In this document: piece by piece, positions 1-8,013 of the stretch | Layout: every line of letters starts with the position of its first letter | Numbering within the stretch: position 1 is the first letter of the stretch | Assembly: GCA_947260035.1 (NCBI GenBank) | Contig: CAMYOO010000020.1 | Location: forward strand, 1 to 41,248 | Length of the DNA: 41,248 nt | From: an uncultured delta proteobacterium | GTDB lineage: Bacteria; Myxococcota_A; UBA9160; JAFDET01 | Reading direction: 5' to 3' | Made by a program: the position numbers and the translations under genes | The notes under the pieces: model-generated | Seen by the model: the letters and a program-made list of their open reading frames with translations, nothing else | What the model was told of the DNA's origin: nothing | The model's database searches: none

Positions 1-192
1 GCCCATGGCCCGCAAGCGCCGCGCCCGGTGCAAGGCGACAACTCCTCGCAGCCCCACCCGGATCGCACGCAGGCCACGCCCATGGCCCGCAAGCGCCGCC
101 CCGGGTACACGGCCACAGCTCCTCGCAGTCCCACCCGGAACGCACGCAGGCCACGCCCATGGCCCGCAAGCGCCGCCCTCGGTGCGTGGCCA
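1..192. repeat. 77-bp tandem repeat, about 2.5 copies, cut by window edge
   Basis: Two full 77-bp units (1-77 and 78-154) and a partial third (155 to about 192) each begin GCCCATGGCCCGCAAGCGCC and end in CGCACGCAGGCCAC. The first two units differ at roughly ten positions, mostly in the middle. The period is not a multiple of three, so the short ORFs called here (5-256, 28-222) cannot be one repeated protein; they share residues only because the unit is repeated. The array probably continues to the left of the window. It lies just beyond the 3' end of hpnI. No CRISPR-type repeat/spacer alternation is seen, as the units abut directly. Function unknown. Confidence 0.85.
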
Positions 193-252
193 ATCCCGTG
201 GGCTGAGCGGCGCGCGCAGTGAGCCGAAGGCGAGCGAAGAGGCTCGGCCGCC

Positions 253-1356
253 CTAGCTAGGCCGCGGACGTCCGACGAAGCCGCCCACCCAGGTGGCGAA
301 GGCGAACACGGCGGTGACGGGCAGCAGCGCCAGCTCGGTCTTGCGCACGCCGAGCAGCGCGCGGCGCTTCCACAGGCCGCGCGCCTCCGCAGCCCACCAC
401 AGGAAGGGAAACGCGAGAGCCGGCGCGCCGAAGCCGGAAAGCGCCGCCGTGACGCCGAAGGCCAGCGCCGCAACGCCGCCATGCAGGGTCACCTGGCCCA
501 CGTAGCCGGCCGGGCGCTGCTCGAACACGACGCTGTTCCAGCGCAGGTGACGGCGCATGGAGGCCCGCCAGCCGGCGTCGTCGAGCATGTGCTCCAGCAT
601 CAGCGGCACGAACTCGAGCCGGTAGCCGGCCTCCTCGACGTGGCGCGCCATCCAGTAGTCGTCGCCACAGACGTCGAGCAGCGCTTCCAGCCCGCCCGCC
701 TTCGCCAGCGCCTCGCGCCGCACCACCAGGCTGGCGCCCAGCCCGAAGTGCAGCCCCTGCACCTCCAGCGCCATGGCGACGCTGGGCAGGAAGTACGTGT
801 TGGTGATCTGTGCATCCACCCGGCTGGCGTGGCTCAGCCCCGGAACGCTCCGGTACGGGAACGTCACCAGGCCCACGTCGCCGTCCTTGAAGGGGCGCAC
901 CGCGCGCTCGATGTAGTCCGGGGGTACACGAACGTCGGCGTCGGAGAAGGCCAGGATGTCGGCGGGGACGCCCTCGGCCATCTGGATCAGATTGGCCATC
1001 TTACGGTTCAGGCCTTCCGGGCCCGGATCCACGCGAAGCTCGGTGGGCGGCTTTTCCCCGGCGCGGGACAGCGCCTGCCGCACGTCGTCGACGGCCGGAT
1101 CGTCGGCGTCGGCCACGCCCAGCACCACACGCGTCCTCGTAGGTGCGGCGGCCTGCCACAGGCTCTCCAGGCAGGGCTCCATCCAGGGCCCGCTGCCCTT
1201 GAGGGGCCGCAGGGCCGCTACCTCGCCGCTGGGCGGCACGGGCTCGGCTCCCAGCTCCGGGGCACCCAGACGCCGATCCACGGCCCGCAGCGAGAGTGCC
1301 CGGTAGGCCAGGCAGGCCAGAAGCCAGGCGCCGAGCACCATCAGGACGACATTCAT
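253..1356 (-). CDS. hpnI: HpnI-like hopanoid glycosyltransferase
   Basis: A 367-aa family 2/21-type glycosyltransferase resembling ceramide glucosyltransferase. HpnI is known to add N-acetylglucosamine to bacteriohopanetetrol at the membrane. Visible: an N-terminal membrane segment (VVLMVLGAWLLACLAY), an FSDADVRV metal-binding motif, DVCGDDYWMA (D3 region), the R..RW motif in RRHLRWNSVV, and C-terminal hydrophobic segments. The ORF track starts 30 codons upstream at GTG 1446, but ATG 1356 has GAGGGA just upstream and overlaps the hpnK stop by 4 nt (ATGA), so I chose it. It is the last gene of the di-iron protein/hpnJ/hpnK/hpnI operon. The identification rests mainly on the neighbouring hpnJ and hpnK; alone it could only be called a GT21-like transferase. 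Confidence 0.85.
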   Translation of the reverse strand: MNVVLMVLGAWLLACLAYRALSLRAVDRRLGAPELGAEPVPPSGEVAALRPLKGSGPWMEPCLESLWQAAAPTRTRVVLGVADADDPAVDDVRQALSRAGEKPPTELRVDPGPEGLNRKMANLIQMAEGVPADILAFSDADVRVPPDYIERAVRPFKDGDVGLVTFPYRSVPGLSHASRVDAQITNTYFLPSVAMALEVQGLHFGLGASLVVRREALAKAGGLEALLDVCGDDYWMARHVEEAGYRLEFVPLMLEHMLDDAGWRASMRRHLRWNSVVFEQRPAGYVGQVTLHGGVAALAFGVTAALSGFGAPALAFPFLWWAAEARGLWKRRALLGVRKTELALLPVTAVFAFATWVGGFVGRPRPS

Positions 1357-2198
1357 CGTTCCCTCACTTCCCGGTGGCCCAGATCCCGAGTGCCCGCCAG
1401 ACGGTACCCGGAAGCCTCTAGCGCCGCTCGGACGTCCGGATCGCACAAGGCCTCCAGCTCCCGGGGGCCCGCCTCGCCGGCGACATCAGGATGAGTATAG
1501 ACCTCCACCGTAATCCCGCCGAGCCGCGGCAGCAGCCTCAGCCACTCCTGGCGATCCATGCGGCCGGTGGCCCTCAAGCCCGCAATCCGGTCCGGCCCAC
1601 GCGCATCCCCGTGGGCCAGCACGCGGCGGTTGCGGCGCGCCAGCAAGGAGAAGGCCCAGGCGATGAGCTCGCCCAGGGCACCCTCGCCCCCTCGCCGCGC
1701 TACGCGCGGATCTTCTTCCACCAGGCGCACCCACGGAACCTTGTGGTCGTCCATGCAGCGCGCGATCAGATCGAAGAGGAACGGGTGCATGTGCAGGTGG
1801 TGGTGGCCGTCCACGTGATCGAAGGGCAGTCCCGTGTCGGCGTAGCGCTGGAACTGCGCGCGGATCTCGCGCTCCAGCTGGTCGCGGCGCCGGCGCCAGA
1901 AGAGGGCGTGGGCAATCCCGGTGGGCCCGGGACGCGACGCCAGGCGCCCGTCCCCGTTCACGAGATCCGGGATCGTCTCGGGCGGGCTGGCCGGGCGGGC
2001 ATCGCAGAACACCAGGTGCAGGCCGGTCGAGAGACCGGGGTTGCGGCGGGCCAGCGCCACGGCCTCGTCGAAAGCAGCGCCGGTCACCATCAGGCTGGCG
2101 CTGGTGAGGATGCCGTGGGTGTGGGCGCGAACGATGGCTTCGTTGACACTGGGACTGGCGCCGAAATCGTCGCCCGTCACGACGAGCCGGCGTGTCAC
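1353..2198 (-). CDS. hpnK: HpnK-like carbohydrate deacetylase (YdjC/ChbG family)
   Basis: A 281-aa YdjC/ChbG-type deacetylase. HpnK removes the acetyl group from N-acetylglucosaminyl hopanoid. Metal-binding signatures are visible: VTGDDFGAS at the N-terminus, DHVDGHHHLHMHP in the middle, and AHGDARG. The start is GTG 2198, whose GTGA overlaps the hpnJ stop; the 726-aa ORF in the track reads far upstream through hpnJ in another frame and is spurious beyond this point. Its stop in turn overlaps the hpnI start. The order J-K-I with 4-nt overlaps means the three enzymes are probably made in fixed ratio. Confidence 0.9.
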   Translation of the reverse strand: MTRRLVVTGDDFGASPSVNEAIVRAHTHGILTSASLMVTGAAFDEAVALARRNPGLSTGLHLVFCDARPASPPETIPDLVNGDGRLASRPGPTGIAHALFWRRRRDQLEREIRAQFQRYADTGLPFDHVDGHHHLHMHPFLFDLIARCMDDHKVPWVRLVEEDPRVARRGGEGALGELIAWAFSLLARRNRRVLAHGDARGPDRIAGLRATGRMDRQEWLRLLPRLGGITVEVYTHPDVAGEAGPRELEALCDPDVRAALEASGYRLAGTRDLGHREVRER

Positions 2199-3637
2199 GC
2201 CGATCGGTTCGCGCGCTCGTGTCTTCGCTTCGCCATGAACGAGAAGAACTCCCAGCCCTCTCGCAGGCGCCGCTTCATGACCTCGCGATCCCGCAGCATG
2301 TCGCGCACGATGCGCAGGATCGGTCCGCGTCGGAGATAGTACTCGCGGTAGAAGCGCTCCAGCTCCTCGTGGATCGTCTCGCTGTCCAGGTCGTCGTAGG
2401 AGAGGACGGCTTCCTGGATTCCCTCGCCCTGGATCAGCTCCCCTTGGCGGGCCTGGGGAAGCCAGCCGTTCTCCATCGCCTGACGGTAGAGCTCGGTTCC
2501 CGGATAGGGCGCAGCCAGAGAGACCTGAAGGCTGTAGGGATCCGCCTTCTTGGCGAAGGCCATGGTCTCCTCGATGGTCTCGCGCGTCTCGCCCGGCAGA
2601 CCGAGGATGAACGTGCCGTGGATCAGGATGCCGAGCTTGTGGCAGTTCTTCGCAAACTCGAGCGCCCCTTCCAGCTTGATGCCCTTGCGGATGTTGTTGA
2701 GGATCTGCTGGTTGCCGGACTCGAACCCCACCAGCAGCAGCCGCAGGCCGTTTTCCTTGAGGATCTTGAGCGTCTCGTAGGGGACGTTGGCCTTGGCGTT
2801 GCAGGACCAGGTGATCCCCAGCTTGCCCAGGCCGCGCGCGATCTCCTCGGCCCTGGGGCGGTCGTCGGTGAAGGTGTCGTCGTCGAAGAAGAACTCTTTC
2901 ACGTGCGGAAAGAGCCGCTTGGCGTGAGCCATCTCGGCGATCACGTTCTCCGCGCTGCGCGTGCGGTAGAGATGACCGGCAATGGTCTGGGGCCACAGGC
3001 AGAAGCTGCAGCGGCTGCGACAACCGCGGCCGGTGTAGAGCGATACGTAGGGGTGCTGCAGGTAGCCGATGAAGTAGCGCTCCACCTCCAGGTCCCGGGC
3101 GTACACGTCGGTCACCCAGGGGATGGCGTCCAGGTCGTGGATGGGCCCGCGATCCTTGTTGCGCACCAGGGTTCCGTCGGGCGCGCGCCAGACGATGCCT
3201 TCCACCTCGTCGAAGGGGCGGCCCTCGGCGATTTCCTTGACGGCGTAGTCGAACTCCCCGGTGGTGACGAAGTCCACCGCCGGCGCCGTGTGCATGGTCT
3301 CGTCGGGCAGCACCATGGTGTGCGAGCCGACCAGGCCCACGCGCAGGCGGGGATTCGCCTCCTTCATGCGGGCGGCGGTCTTGCTGTCCTGGGCCAGGGA
3401 AGGCGTGGACGTGTGCAGGATCAGAAGCTCGAACTCGGGCGCCCGCGCGACCACATCGTCGATGCTGAGGTCGTGGGGCGGCGCGTCGATGAGCACGCTG
3501 TCGGGCACCAGAGCCGCCGCCTGGGCGAGCCACGTGGGGTACCAGAAGGAGCGGATCTCCCGTCGAGCCTGGTAACGAGCCCCCGCCCCGCCGTCGAAGC
3601 CTTCGAAGGACGGGGGATTGAGAAACAGGGTCCTCAC
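2195..3637 (-). CDS. hpnJ: HpnJ-like radical SAM hopanoid enzyme
   Basis: A 480-aa radical SAM protein. HpnJ is the enzyme proposed to rearrange the glucosamine ring of glucosaminyl-BHT to the cyclitol ether. The N-terminus (RTLFLNPPSFEGFDGGAGAR) is the distinctive opening of HpnJ, followed by a B12-binding-like region. The cluster motif CRSRCSFC (CxxxCxxC, Cys206/210/213) binds the 4Fe-4S cluster, and GLPGET lies further on. The start is GTG 3637, overlapping the TGA of the ferritin-like gene by 4 nt; the track start at 3739 lies inside that gene and adds a low-complexity tail. Length fits the family. Confidence 0.92.
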   Translation of the reverse strand: MRTLFLNPPSFEGFDGGAGARYQARREIRSFWYPTWLAQAAALVPDSVLIDAPPHDLSIDDVVARAPEFELLILHTSTPSLAQDSKTAARMKEANPRLRVGLVGSHTMVLPDETMHTAPAVDFVTTGEFDYAVKEIAEGRPFDEVEGIVWRAPDGTLVRNKDRGPIHDLDAIPWVTDVYARDLEVERYFIGYLQHPYVSLYTGRGCRSRCSFCLWPQTIAGHLYRTRSAENVIAEMAHAKRLFPHVKEFFFDDDTFTDDRPRAEEIARGLGKLGITWSCNAKANVPYETLKILKENGLRLLLVGFESGNQQILNNIRKGIKLEGALEFAKNCHKLGILIHGTFILGLPGETRETIEETMAFAKKADPYSLQVSLAAPYPGTELYRQAMENGWLPQARQGELIQGEGIQEAVLSYDDLDSETIHEELERFYREYYLRRGPILRIVRDMLRDREVMKRRLREGWEFFSFMAKRRHERANRSA

Positions 3638-4428
3638 GGAGTGCCCGGTGTGGCCTCGGAAGGTACGGCGCGCGGCCGATCGGGAACGGGCATCGGGTTC
3701 TCGACCCAGGGACGGTCGAGCTCGCCCGGGCGCAGCCACTTGGCCACGAACTGGAAGTCGATGGCGATGCCCGAGAAGAAGCGAATGATCCCGGGAGCGC
3801 CCAGGATGCCCATCAGCTTGCCCATGAATGCGCGGCTCACGGCGCGGTGCGCCTTGGCCTCAGCCCGGCGCGCGCGGCGCAGCTCACTGCGCACCTCGTC
3901 GGCGTGGCCGGCCTCGGCCAGCGTGTTGAGCTCTTCCGTGGAGAAGGAGACGTGGCGGATCTCGTCTTCGTGAATCTCGCGCAGGACCTCGACCGTGGCG
4001 GGATCCGCGGCCAGGTCCGTCAGCAGCCCCTCCATCTCGGCGCAGGCGCGCTCTTCACCGGCCTTGCAGCCGACCAGGAAGCGGATCAGCTCGCTGGTAG
4101 TGAAGGGCTCCGGCTCCTCGAGCCGCTCCATGGGGATGCCCATGGCGTAGCGCCGTACGAACTGCTCGTAGTCCAGCTCGGGGGGAAGCGGCTGCGGCTT
4201 GACGCCGAGCTGCTTCTCCAGGTGGCGGCCGAAGATGCGGGCGTGGCGGTTCTCCTCGGCGAAGTGCCGGTAGATCTTCCGCGCGAGCACCGGATCGGTC
4301 ACATGCGCCGCGGCCTTGTCCAGACCCACCGCGCTGTCGGCTTCACCCACGGCGAGCGAGTTCATCAGGAACGCGCGCGCCTCGTCGTTCTCGAGGATCT
4401 TCCGGAAGAAGCTTCGTCGGCTAAGCAT
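3634..4428 (-). CDS. ferritin-like di-iron carboxylate protein, first gene of hopanoid operon
   Basis: A 264-aa, mostly helical protein carrying a complete four-helix di-iron ligand set: Glu29 (VGEADS), E59xxH62 (EENRH), Glu124/125 (AGEERA) and E155xxH158 (EDEIRH). This is the E...ExxH...E...ExxH pattern of ferritin-like oxidases and hydroxylases. A C-terminal extension of about 80 residues includes a moderately hydrophobic stretch (GILGAPGIIRFFSGIAI) that could be a membrane contact. It starts the operon and its stop overlaps the hpnJ GTG, so it is translationally coupled to hopanoid tailoring. I know no described Hpn protein of this type. A role as a hopanoid oxygenase or as redox/iron partner of HpnJ is inference. 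No clear Shine-Dalgarno precedes ATG 4428. Confidence 0.8.
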   Translation of the reverse strand: MLSRRSFFRKILENDEARAFLMNSLAVGEADSAVGLDKAAAHVTDPVLARKIYRHFAEENRHARIFGRHLEKQLGVKPQPLPPELDYEQFVRRYAMGIPMERLEEPEPFTTSELIRFLVGCKAGEERACAEMEGLLTDLAADPATVEVLREIHEDEIRHVSFSTEELNTLAEAGHADEVRSELRRARRAEAKAHRAVSRAFMGKLMGILGAPGIIRFFSGIAIDFQFVAKWLRPGELDRPWVENPMPVPDRPRAVPSEATPGTP

Positions 4429-4756
4429 GCGCTCAACTACCCCCCAACGCTTTCCCGAAGCAGGATCTTCATGGCCCCTTCAGGATGAAGGGAACCCAAA
4501 GCCCCCGCCTGCGCCGCATTCTACAAATACGAGCGCGGTTTGGCCCACTTTCTGCGCCATTTTCGCGACACCCGATTGGCCCGGTTTCGTCACGAAACGG
4601 ACGGCCCTCATGGCACCCCGATGCTCCCCTGTGGGAACTCCTCCACCCCCCGGCGAGAGGCCCGAAGTTGACGTTTGCTGCGCCAGATTCAAGCCCCAAC
4701 CCCGGGGAATCATAGACCCCAGGGGGAAAAGAGCAACAAGATCGTGGCGTTTGTGT
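4429..4756 (-). promoter_or_regulatory. 328-bp intergenic region upstream of the hopanoid operon
   Basis: No convincing gene; the ORFs called here on both strands lack homologous-looking sequence. It must contain the operon promoter reading leftward; a TAGAAT-like -10 on the minus strand lies near 4523-4528 but no good -35 was found. It also holds a 15-bp perfect palindrome (listed separately), a small inverted repeat CCTTCA-GGA-TGAAGG at about 4479-4493, and an 11-codon minus-strand ORF (4437-4472, MKILLRESVGG) ending just before the ferritin-like ATG, which is too short to judge. Confidence 0.4.
4584..4598. promoter_or_regulatory. 15-bp perfect palindrome, candidate operator
   Basis: GTTTCGT-C-ACGAAAC is an inverted repeat with 7-bp arms and one central base. 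The size and symmetry are typical of TetR-family or similar dimeric repressor sites. It lies about 155 bp upstream of the ferritin-like gene start and about 160 bp from the end of the upstream secreted-protein gene. No regulator gene is adjacent, so the link to a regulator is inference. Confidence 0.45.
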
Positions 4757-5314
4757 CTACCTTGCCGGCCGGTGAGGAGTCGCCCCGCGGCCCGCGGCCA
4801 GCCGAATCGACGCGAAGAAGCGCTCCAGCGCCGGGCGCCCGGCCTCGCTCCTGGCCCGGCCATGGAAGACGTAGAGCGTGCGGCCCAGCAGGAAGGCCTG
4901 GAGCCGGCCCTCGCCCAGGCCCTCCTCCGGGTCCCGATCCCGATACCCCACCTCCCGGCCGCTCTGGGCGTCAATCTCCACCTCCTCGAACGAGGTCTCC
5001 TGGCGATCCCCTGCGGCCAGCAGCTCTTTGCGCACGTTGCGGTAGATCCCATCGCGCGCGGCGAACCAGAGCGCCACCCGAGGCAGCCGGGTCCAGGTGA
5101 CCCAGAAGCCCACGTCCGGCGTCTCCACGATGTACTCGTGCTCCTCCACCCGGCCCGCGATCGTCCGATTCGATGACCGCTCATAGCGGGGGGTTGCGGG
5201 CAGGCGCACCGAAAAGTCCGTCTCCTGCGGCTGCAGCAGGACCCACCCCTCCCCAGCCGCAGGGGCTACCGGCGCGAGCGAGAGCAGGACCAGGGCTGTC
5301 AGGATCACCCGCAC
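4757..5314 (-). CDS. secreted protein of unknown function
   Basis: About 185 aa with an N-terminal signal peptide (RVILTALVLLSLAPVAPAAG) and a mature domain beginning WVLLQPQETDFSVRLPATP, a pattern (aromatic, DFSV, LP..P) recalling PsbP/Mog1-like or other small alpha/beta periplasmic domains. No catalytic motif is recognised. The start was chosen as GTG 5314, with GTG 5308 an in-frame alternative; the 524-aa track ORF upstream is an out-of-frame shadow of the thiolase gene. It follows the thiolase stop by 14 nt on the same strand, so it is probably cotranscribed, although a secreted protein has no obvious part in thiolase chemistry. Confidence 0.7.
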   Translation of the reverse strand: MRVILTALVLLSLAPVAPAAGEGWVLLQPQETDFSVRLPATPRYERSSNRTIAGRVEEHEYIVETPDVGFWVTWTRLPRVALWFAARDGIYRNVRKELLAAGDRQETSFEEVEIDAQSGREVGYRDRDPEEGLGEGRLQAFLLGRTLYVFHGRARSEAGRPALERFFASIRLAAGRGATPHRPAR

Positions 5315-5328
5315 TCGTGCAGCTGGGC

Positions 5329-6471
5329 TCAGGCCACCTTCTCCAGCACGTGGATGGCGCAAGCGCTGCCCAGACCGATCACGTGGGTCAGCCCGTGCTG
5401 CGCCCCCTCGACCTGGCGCTTGCCCGCCTCTCCACGCAGGTGCGTGGACACCTCGTAGATGTTGGCGATGCCCGTAGCGCCGAGCGGATGTCCCTTGGAG
5501 AGCAGCCCGCCGGAGACGTTGACCGGCACGCGGCCCCCCAGGGCGGTCTCGCCCTCGTCGATCAGGCGCCCGGCCCCACCGTCGGGGCACAGGCCCAGGT
5601 TCTCGTAGTGGAGGATCTCGGCCGTGGCGAAGCAGTCGTGGAGCTCCACCAGATCGATGTCTTCGGGGCCCACGCCGGCCATGTCGTAGGCAGCCTTGGC
5701 CGCCAGCCGGGTGCAGGTGTTCACGTCGGGCATGACCAGGTCGCGCTCCTGCCAGGGATCGCTGGTCAGCACCGACGCCTTCACGCGCACGGCGCGGCCC
5801 ATGCCCAGCTCCTTGGCCTTCTTCTCGGAGGCCAACACCGCGGCCGCCGAGCCGTCGACGTTCACCGAGCACATCAGCTTGGTGTTGGGGTAGGCGATCA
5901 TCTCGGCGTTCATGACCTGCTCGAGGGGTGTCTCGATCTGGTACATGGCCTTCGGGTTGAGCGTCGAGTGGTGGTGGTTCTTGACCGACACCTTGGCGAA
6001 CTGCTCGAAGGTCGTGCCGTACTTGCGGCTGTGCTCCATCCCGGCCTCGGCAAAGACCGCGGGCATCAGCCCGGAGCCCAGCAGCCCCTCCTTGGGAATG
6101 CCCTTGCCGCCACCGCCACCGCCCAGCAGCCCCTTGCCCATCTGCTCGACACCGACGGCCAGCACCAGGTCGTAGACTCCGGCCTTGATCGAGAGCCAGG
6201 CGTCGCGGAAGGCCGTGGCGCCGGTGGCGCAGGCGTTGGCGCAATTGACCACCGGGATCCCGGTCTGACCGATCTCCTGAAGGACGCGCTGCCCGACCAT
6301 GGCACCGGCCTGATACAAGTTGCCCGACCACATGGCCTGGATGTCCCGGATGGAGACGCCGGCGTCGTCCAAGGCCAGGTTCGCCGACTCGGCGGCGATC
6401 TGGGGAACGGTGCGCTCGGGGAAGCGCCCGAACTTGATCATGTCGGTTCCAAGGATGTAGACGTCGCTCAT
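5329..6471 (-). CDS. thiolase-fold lipid-transfer protein (SCP-x/Ltp-type)
   Basis: A 380-aa thiolase-superfamily protein. Expected active-site elements are visible: nucleophile region NACATGATA (Cys81), HDCFATAE, GHPLGATG and the C-terminal GSACAIHVL. The closest pattern is the SCP-x/nonspecific lipid-transfer thiolases, which act on branched-chain or sterol side-chain acyl-CoAs, or as aldolases with a DUF35 partner. ATG 6471 is preceded by GGGGAG. The DUF35 gene lies 11 nt upstream, the usual arrangement for thiolase/DUF35 complexes. Whether it cleaves, condenses or works as an aldolase cannot be read from sequence. Cytoplasmic. Confidence 0.88.
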   Translation of the reverse strand: MSDVYILGTDMIKFGRFPERTVPQIAAESANLALDDAGVSIRDIQAMWSGNLYQAGAMVGQRVLQEIGQTGIPVVNCANACATGATAFRDAWLSIKAGVYDLVLAVGVEQMGKGLLGGGGGGKGIPKEGLLGSGLMPAVFAEAGMEHSRKYGTTFEQFAKVSVKNHHHSTLNPKAMYQIETPLEQVMNAEMIAYPNTKLMCSVNVDGSAAAVLASEKKAKELGMGRAVRVKASVLTSDPWQERDLVMPDVNTCTRLAAKAAYDMAGVGPEDIDLVELHDCFATAEILHYENLGLCPDGGAGRLIDEGETALGGRVPVNVSGGLLSKGHPLGATGIANIYEVSTHLRGEAGKRQVEGAQHGLTHVIGLGSACAIHVLEKVA

Positions 6472-6482
6472 GTGGCGCTCCC

Positions 6483-6917
6483 CTAGGCCGCGTCAGCGGG
6501 CTGAAAGAAGTAACTGATGTAGGCGTTGCCCTCTTTGTCCTTGCGGCCCAGGGCGTCCTTGTAGACCACCTCGACGGGCATCCCGAAGCGGATCTTCTCG
6601 GGATCCGGGTCGACGCCGATCAGGTTGCCCTTCACCGTGCCGCCGCCGTCGAGATCCACGATGGCCGAGATGTAGGGCGTCTCGATCCCGGGAAACGAGC
6701 GGTGCACGATCGAGTAGACATAGAGCGTGCCGCGGTTCGAGAGGCGCACGGGCTCGAACGGGTCGCGGGCGCTGCACTTCGAGCACTGGCCCCGCTCGCC
6801 CAGGTAGATGGCGGAGCAGGCCTTGCACTTCTGGCCCTCGAGGTACGGGTCGCCTTCCGCCGGGAGCTTCAGGTAGTCGACCGCCGGGAGCGGCCCTTGG
6901 GGCGTTTCGTCAGACAT
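6483..6917 (-). CDS. DUF35 OB-fold zinc-ribbon protein
   Basis: A 144-aa DUF35-type protein with an N-terminal rubredoxin-like zinc ribbon (C31xxC34 and C45xxC48) followed by an OB-fold (TLYVYSIVHRSFPGIETPY). Such proteins form complexes with thiolase-fold partners and position acyl-CoA substrates. It is the first gene of a short operon with the thiolase; an AAGGA Shine-Dalgarno lies upstream of ATG 6917. The divergent region 6918-7059 also serves the plus-strand membrane protein. Length is typical of the family. Confidence 0.9.
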   Translation of the reverse strand: MSDETPQGPLPAVDYLKLPAEGDPYLEGQKCKACSAIYLGERGQCSKCSARDPFEPVRLSNRGTLYVYSIVHRSFPGIETPYISAIVDLDGGGTVKGNLIGVDPDPEKIRFGMPVEVVYKDALGRKDKEGNAYISYFFQPADAA

Positions 6918-7059
6918 GTCGGGGGGTTCCTTCGAGTTTCGATCCGCAAATCAACCTCGCCGAGGATGCAGGCACGCGCCAGGGCTGTCAACGGACGCCC
7001 GGATGGGTCAAGCCGGCATGCGGGGAGGCCGAAACGGTGTACACGACTCGGGGTAAGAC

Positions 7060-7752
7060 ATGAAGATCGTGGGACTTGCGGCAATGGGTTGCTTCCTCTT
7101 CATGGGGATCCTGGTGGGCACCCGGCTGCTCCTGCTGTCACGCCGAACGCGCGACCCCTTCAGCGCCGTAGCCCGGCTCCCGGCCCTGCTGGGCACCAGC
7201 CTGGGGGACGTGTTCTTCGCCATCGGCATGACGACCACCGCCGCGGGTGTCGGATTGATGTATGCGTTCACGTGGCGGGTCTTCCGGCCGAGCCAGGCCT
7301 GGGCCGGAGTCGTGGTGACGCTCGGAACCCTCGCCGCCGCGGCCCTGTGCGCGGGGCTGCAGATCTCGACCCACGGCGTCAGCGCGCTGGAAGAGGTGCT
7401 GCCTCTCGCGCGGCCCTGGACCATCGGAGTCACCCTGACCCTGGGCGGCGCCTTCGCCTGGACGGCCCTCGAGGGCCTGCTCTACCACGAGAAGCTGCTC
7501 CGCCGGCAAGCGCTCGGCTTGGCCGACCCGGTGGTCGCAAACCGCGTCTGGCTGTGGGGCATGTCGGGAGTCGGCGCCACGCTGATGCTGGTCGCCGTTT
7601 CCTGGTTCGCCTGGCGCGGCGCCCTGGTCCTGCACGACCCAATGGCGCTGCTGGCCACGGCCGGCGCGGGTCTGGCCACCGGCGTGTGCTGGTACCTGGC
7701 CTTCCTGCCGCCGGATGCCTACTTAGCCTGGATCCAGCGCCGGGCCGCCTGA
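7060..7752 (+). CDS. polytopic inner-membrane protein, unknown function
   Basis: A 230-aa protein with about six hydrophobic segments: near residues 4-26, 47-69, 82-103, 120-143, 167-189 and 197-220. No transporter or enzyme signature is recognised. Short polar loops and the positive N-terminal loop (LLLLSRRTRD) suggest the inner membrane. The start ATG 7060 lies close to a GTGTACAC palindrome and lacks a strong Shine-Dalgarno. It stands alone, convergent with the PspC-domain gene 7 bp away; the stop region contains a short GCCTGA/TCAGGC stem. Confidence 0.7.
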   Translation: MKIVGLAAMGCFLFMGILVGTRLLLLSRRTRDPFSAVARLPALLGTSLGDVFFAIGMTTTAAGVGLMYAFTWRVFRPSQAWAGVVVTLGTLAAAALCAGLQISTHGVSALEEVLPLARPWTIGVTLTLGGAFAWTALEGLLYHEKLLRRQALGLADPVVANRVWLWGMSGVGATLMLVAVSWFAWRGALVLHDPMALLATAGAGLATGVCWYLAFLPPDAYLAWIQRRAA

Positions 7753-7759
7753 AGCCCCG

Positions 7760-7963
7760 TCAGGCCCGACGCTCAGGCATCAGCACCCACAGGATCACGT
7801 AGGCCAGGATGCCGGGGAACGCCGCCGAGAGCAGCGACACCAGCACGTAGAGGATGCGTACGCTGGTCGGGCTCCAGCCCAGCCAATCGGCGATGCCCCC
7901 ACACACCCCCGCGATCATGCGGTTGTCCGTCGAACGTTGGAGTCCTTTGCGCGGCTCGGTCAC
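7760..7963 (-). CDS. PspC-domain small membrane protein
   Basis: A 67-aa protein consisting of a single PspC domain: GLQRSTDNRMIAGVCGGIAD followed by a hydrophobic segment (YVLVSLLSAAFPGILAYVILWVLM). PspC proteins are small membrane proteins linked to the phage-shock envelope-stress response. The start is GTG 7963 with AGGAGG just upstream; the 312-aa track ORF is a shadow of the acyltransferase running into this gene. It lies about 50 bp after the acyltransferase stop on the same strand, so it is possibly cotranscribed with it and the dienelactone-hydrolase-like gene. No pspA, pspB or pspF is in the window. Confidence 0.9.
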   Translation of the reverse strand: MTEPRKGLQRSTDNRMIAGVCGGIADWLGWSPTSVRILYVLVSLLSAAFPGILAYVILWVLMPERRA

Positions 7964-8013
7964 GGTCGCCTCCTTCCGCGCCGTACTACGCGCGGGCCGG
8001 GGAAACGGTTCAG

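Noticed and set aside
1-192. CRISPR array
   Set aside because: The 77-bp units abut directly and vary internally; no short repeat with unique spacers and no cas genes.
481-1494. 337-aa plus-strand ORF opposite hpnI
   Set aside because: His/Gln/Arg/Gly-rich antisense translation typical of GC-rich DNA; hpnI on the other strand has clear motifs and a proper start.
2192-3973. 593-aa plus-strand ORF opposite hpnJ
   Set aside because: Shadow of hpnJ; composition is low complexity and no domain is visible.
7747-7765. Terminator between convergent genes
   Set aside because: The GCCTGA/TCAGGC stem is only 6 bp, has a 7-nt loop and no T-run; it overlaps a stop codon and may be chance.
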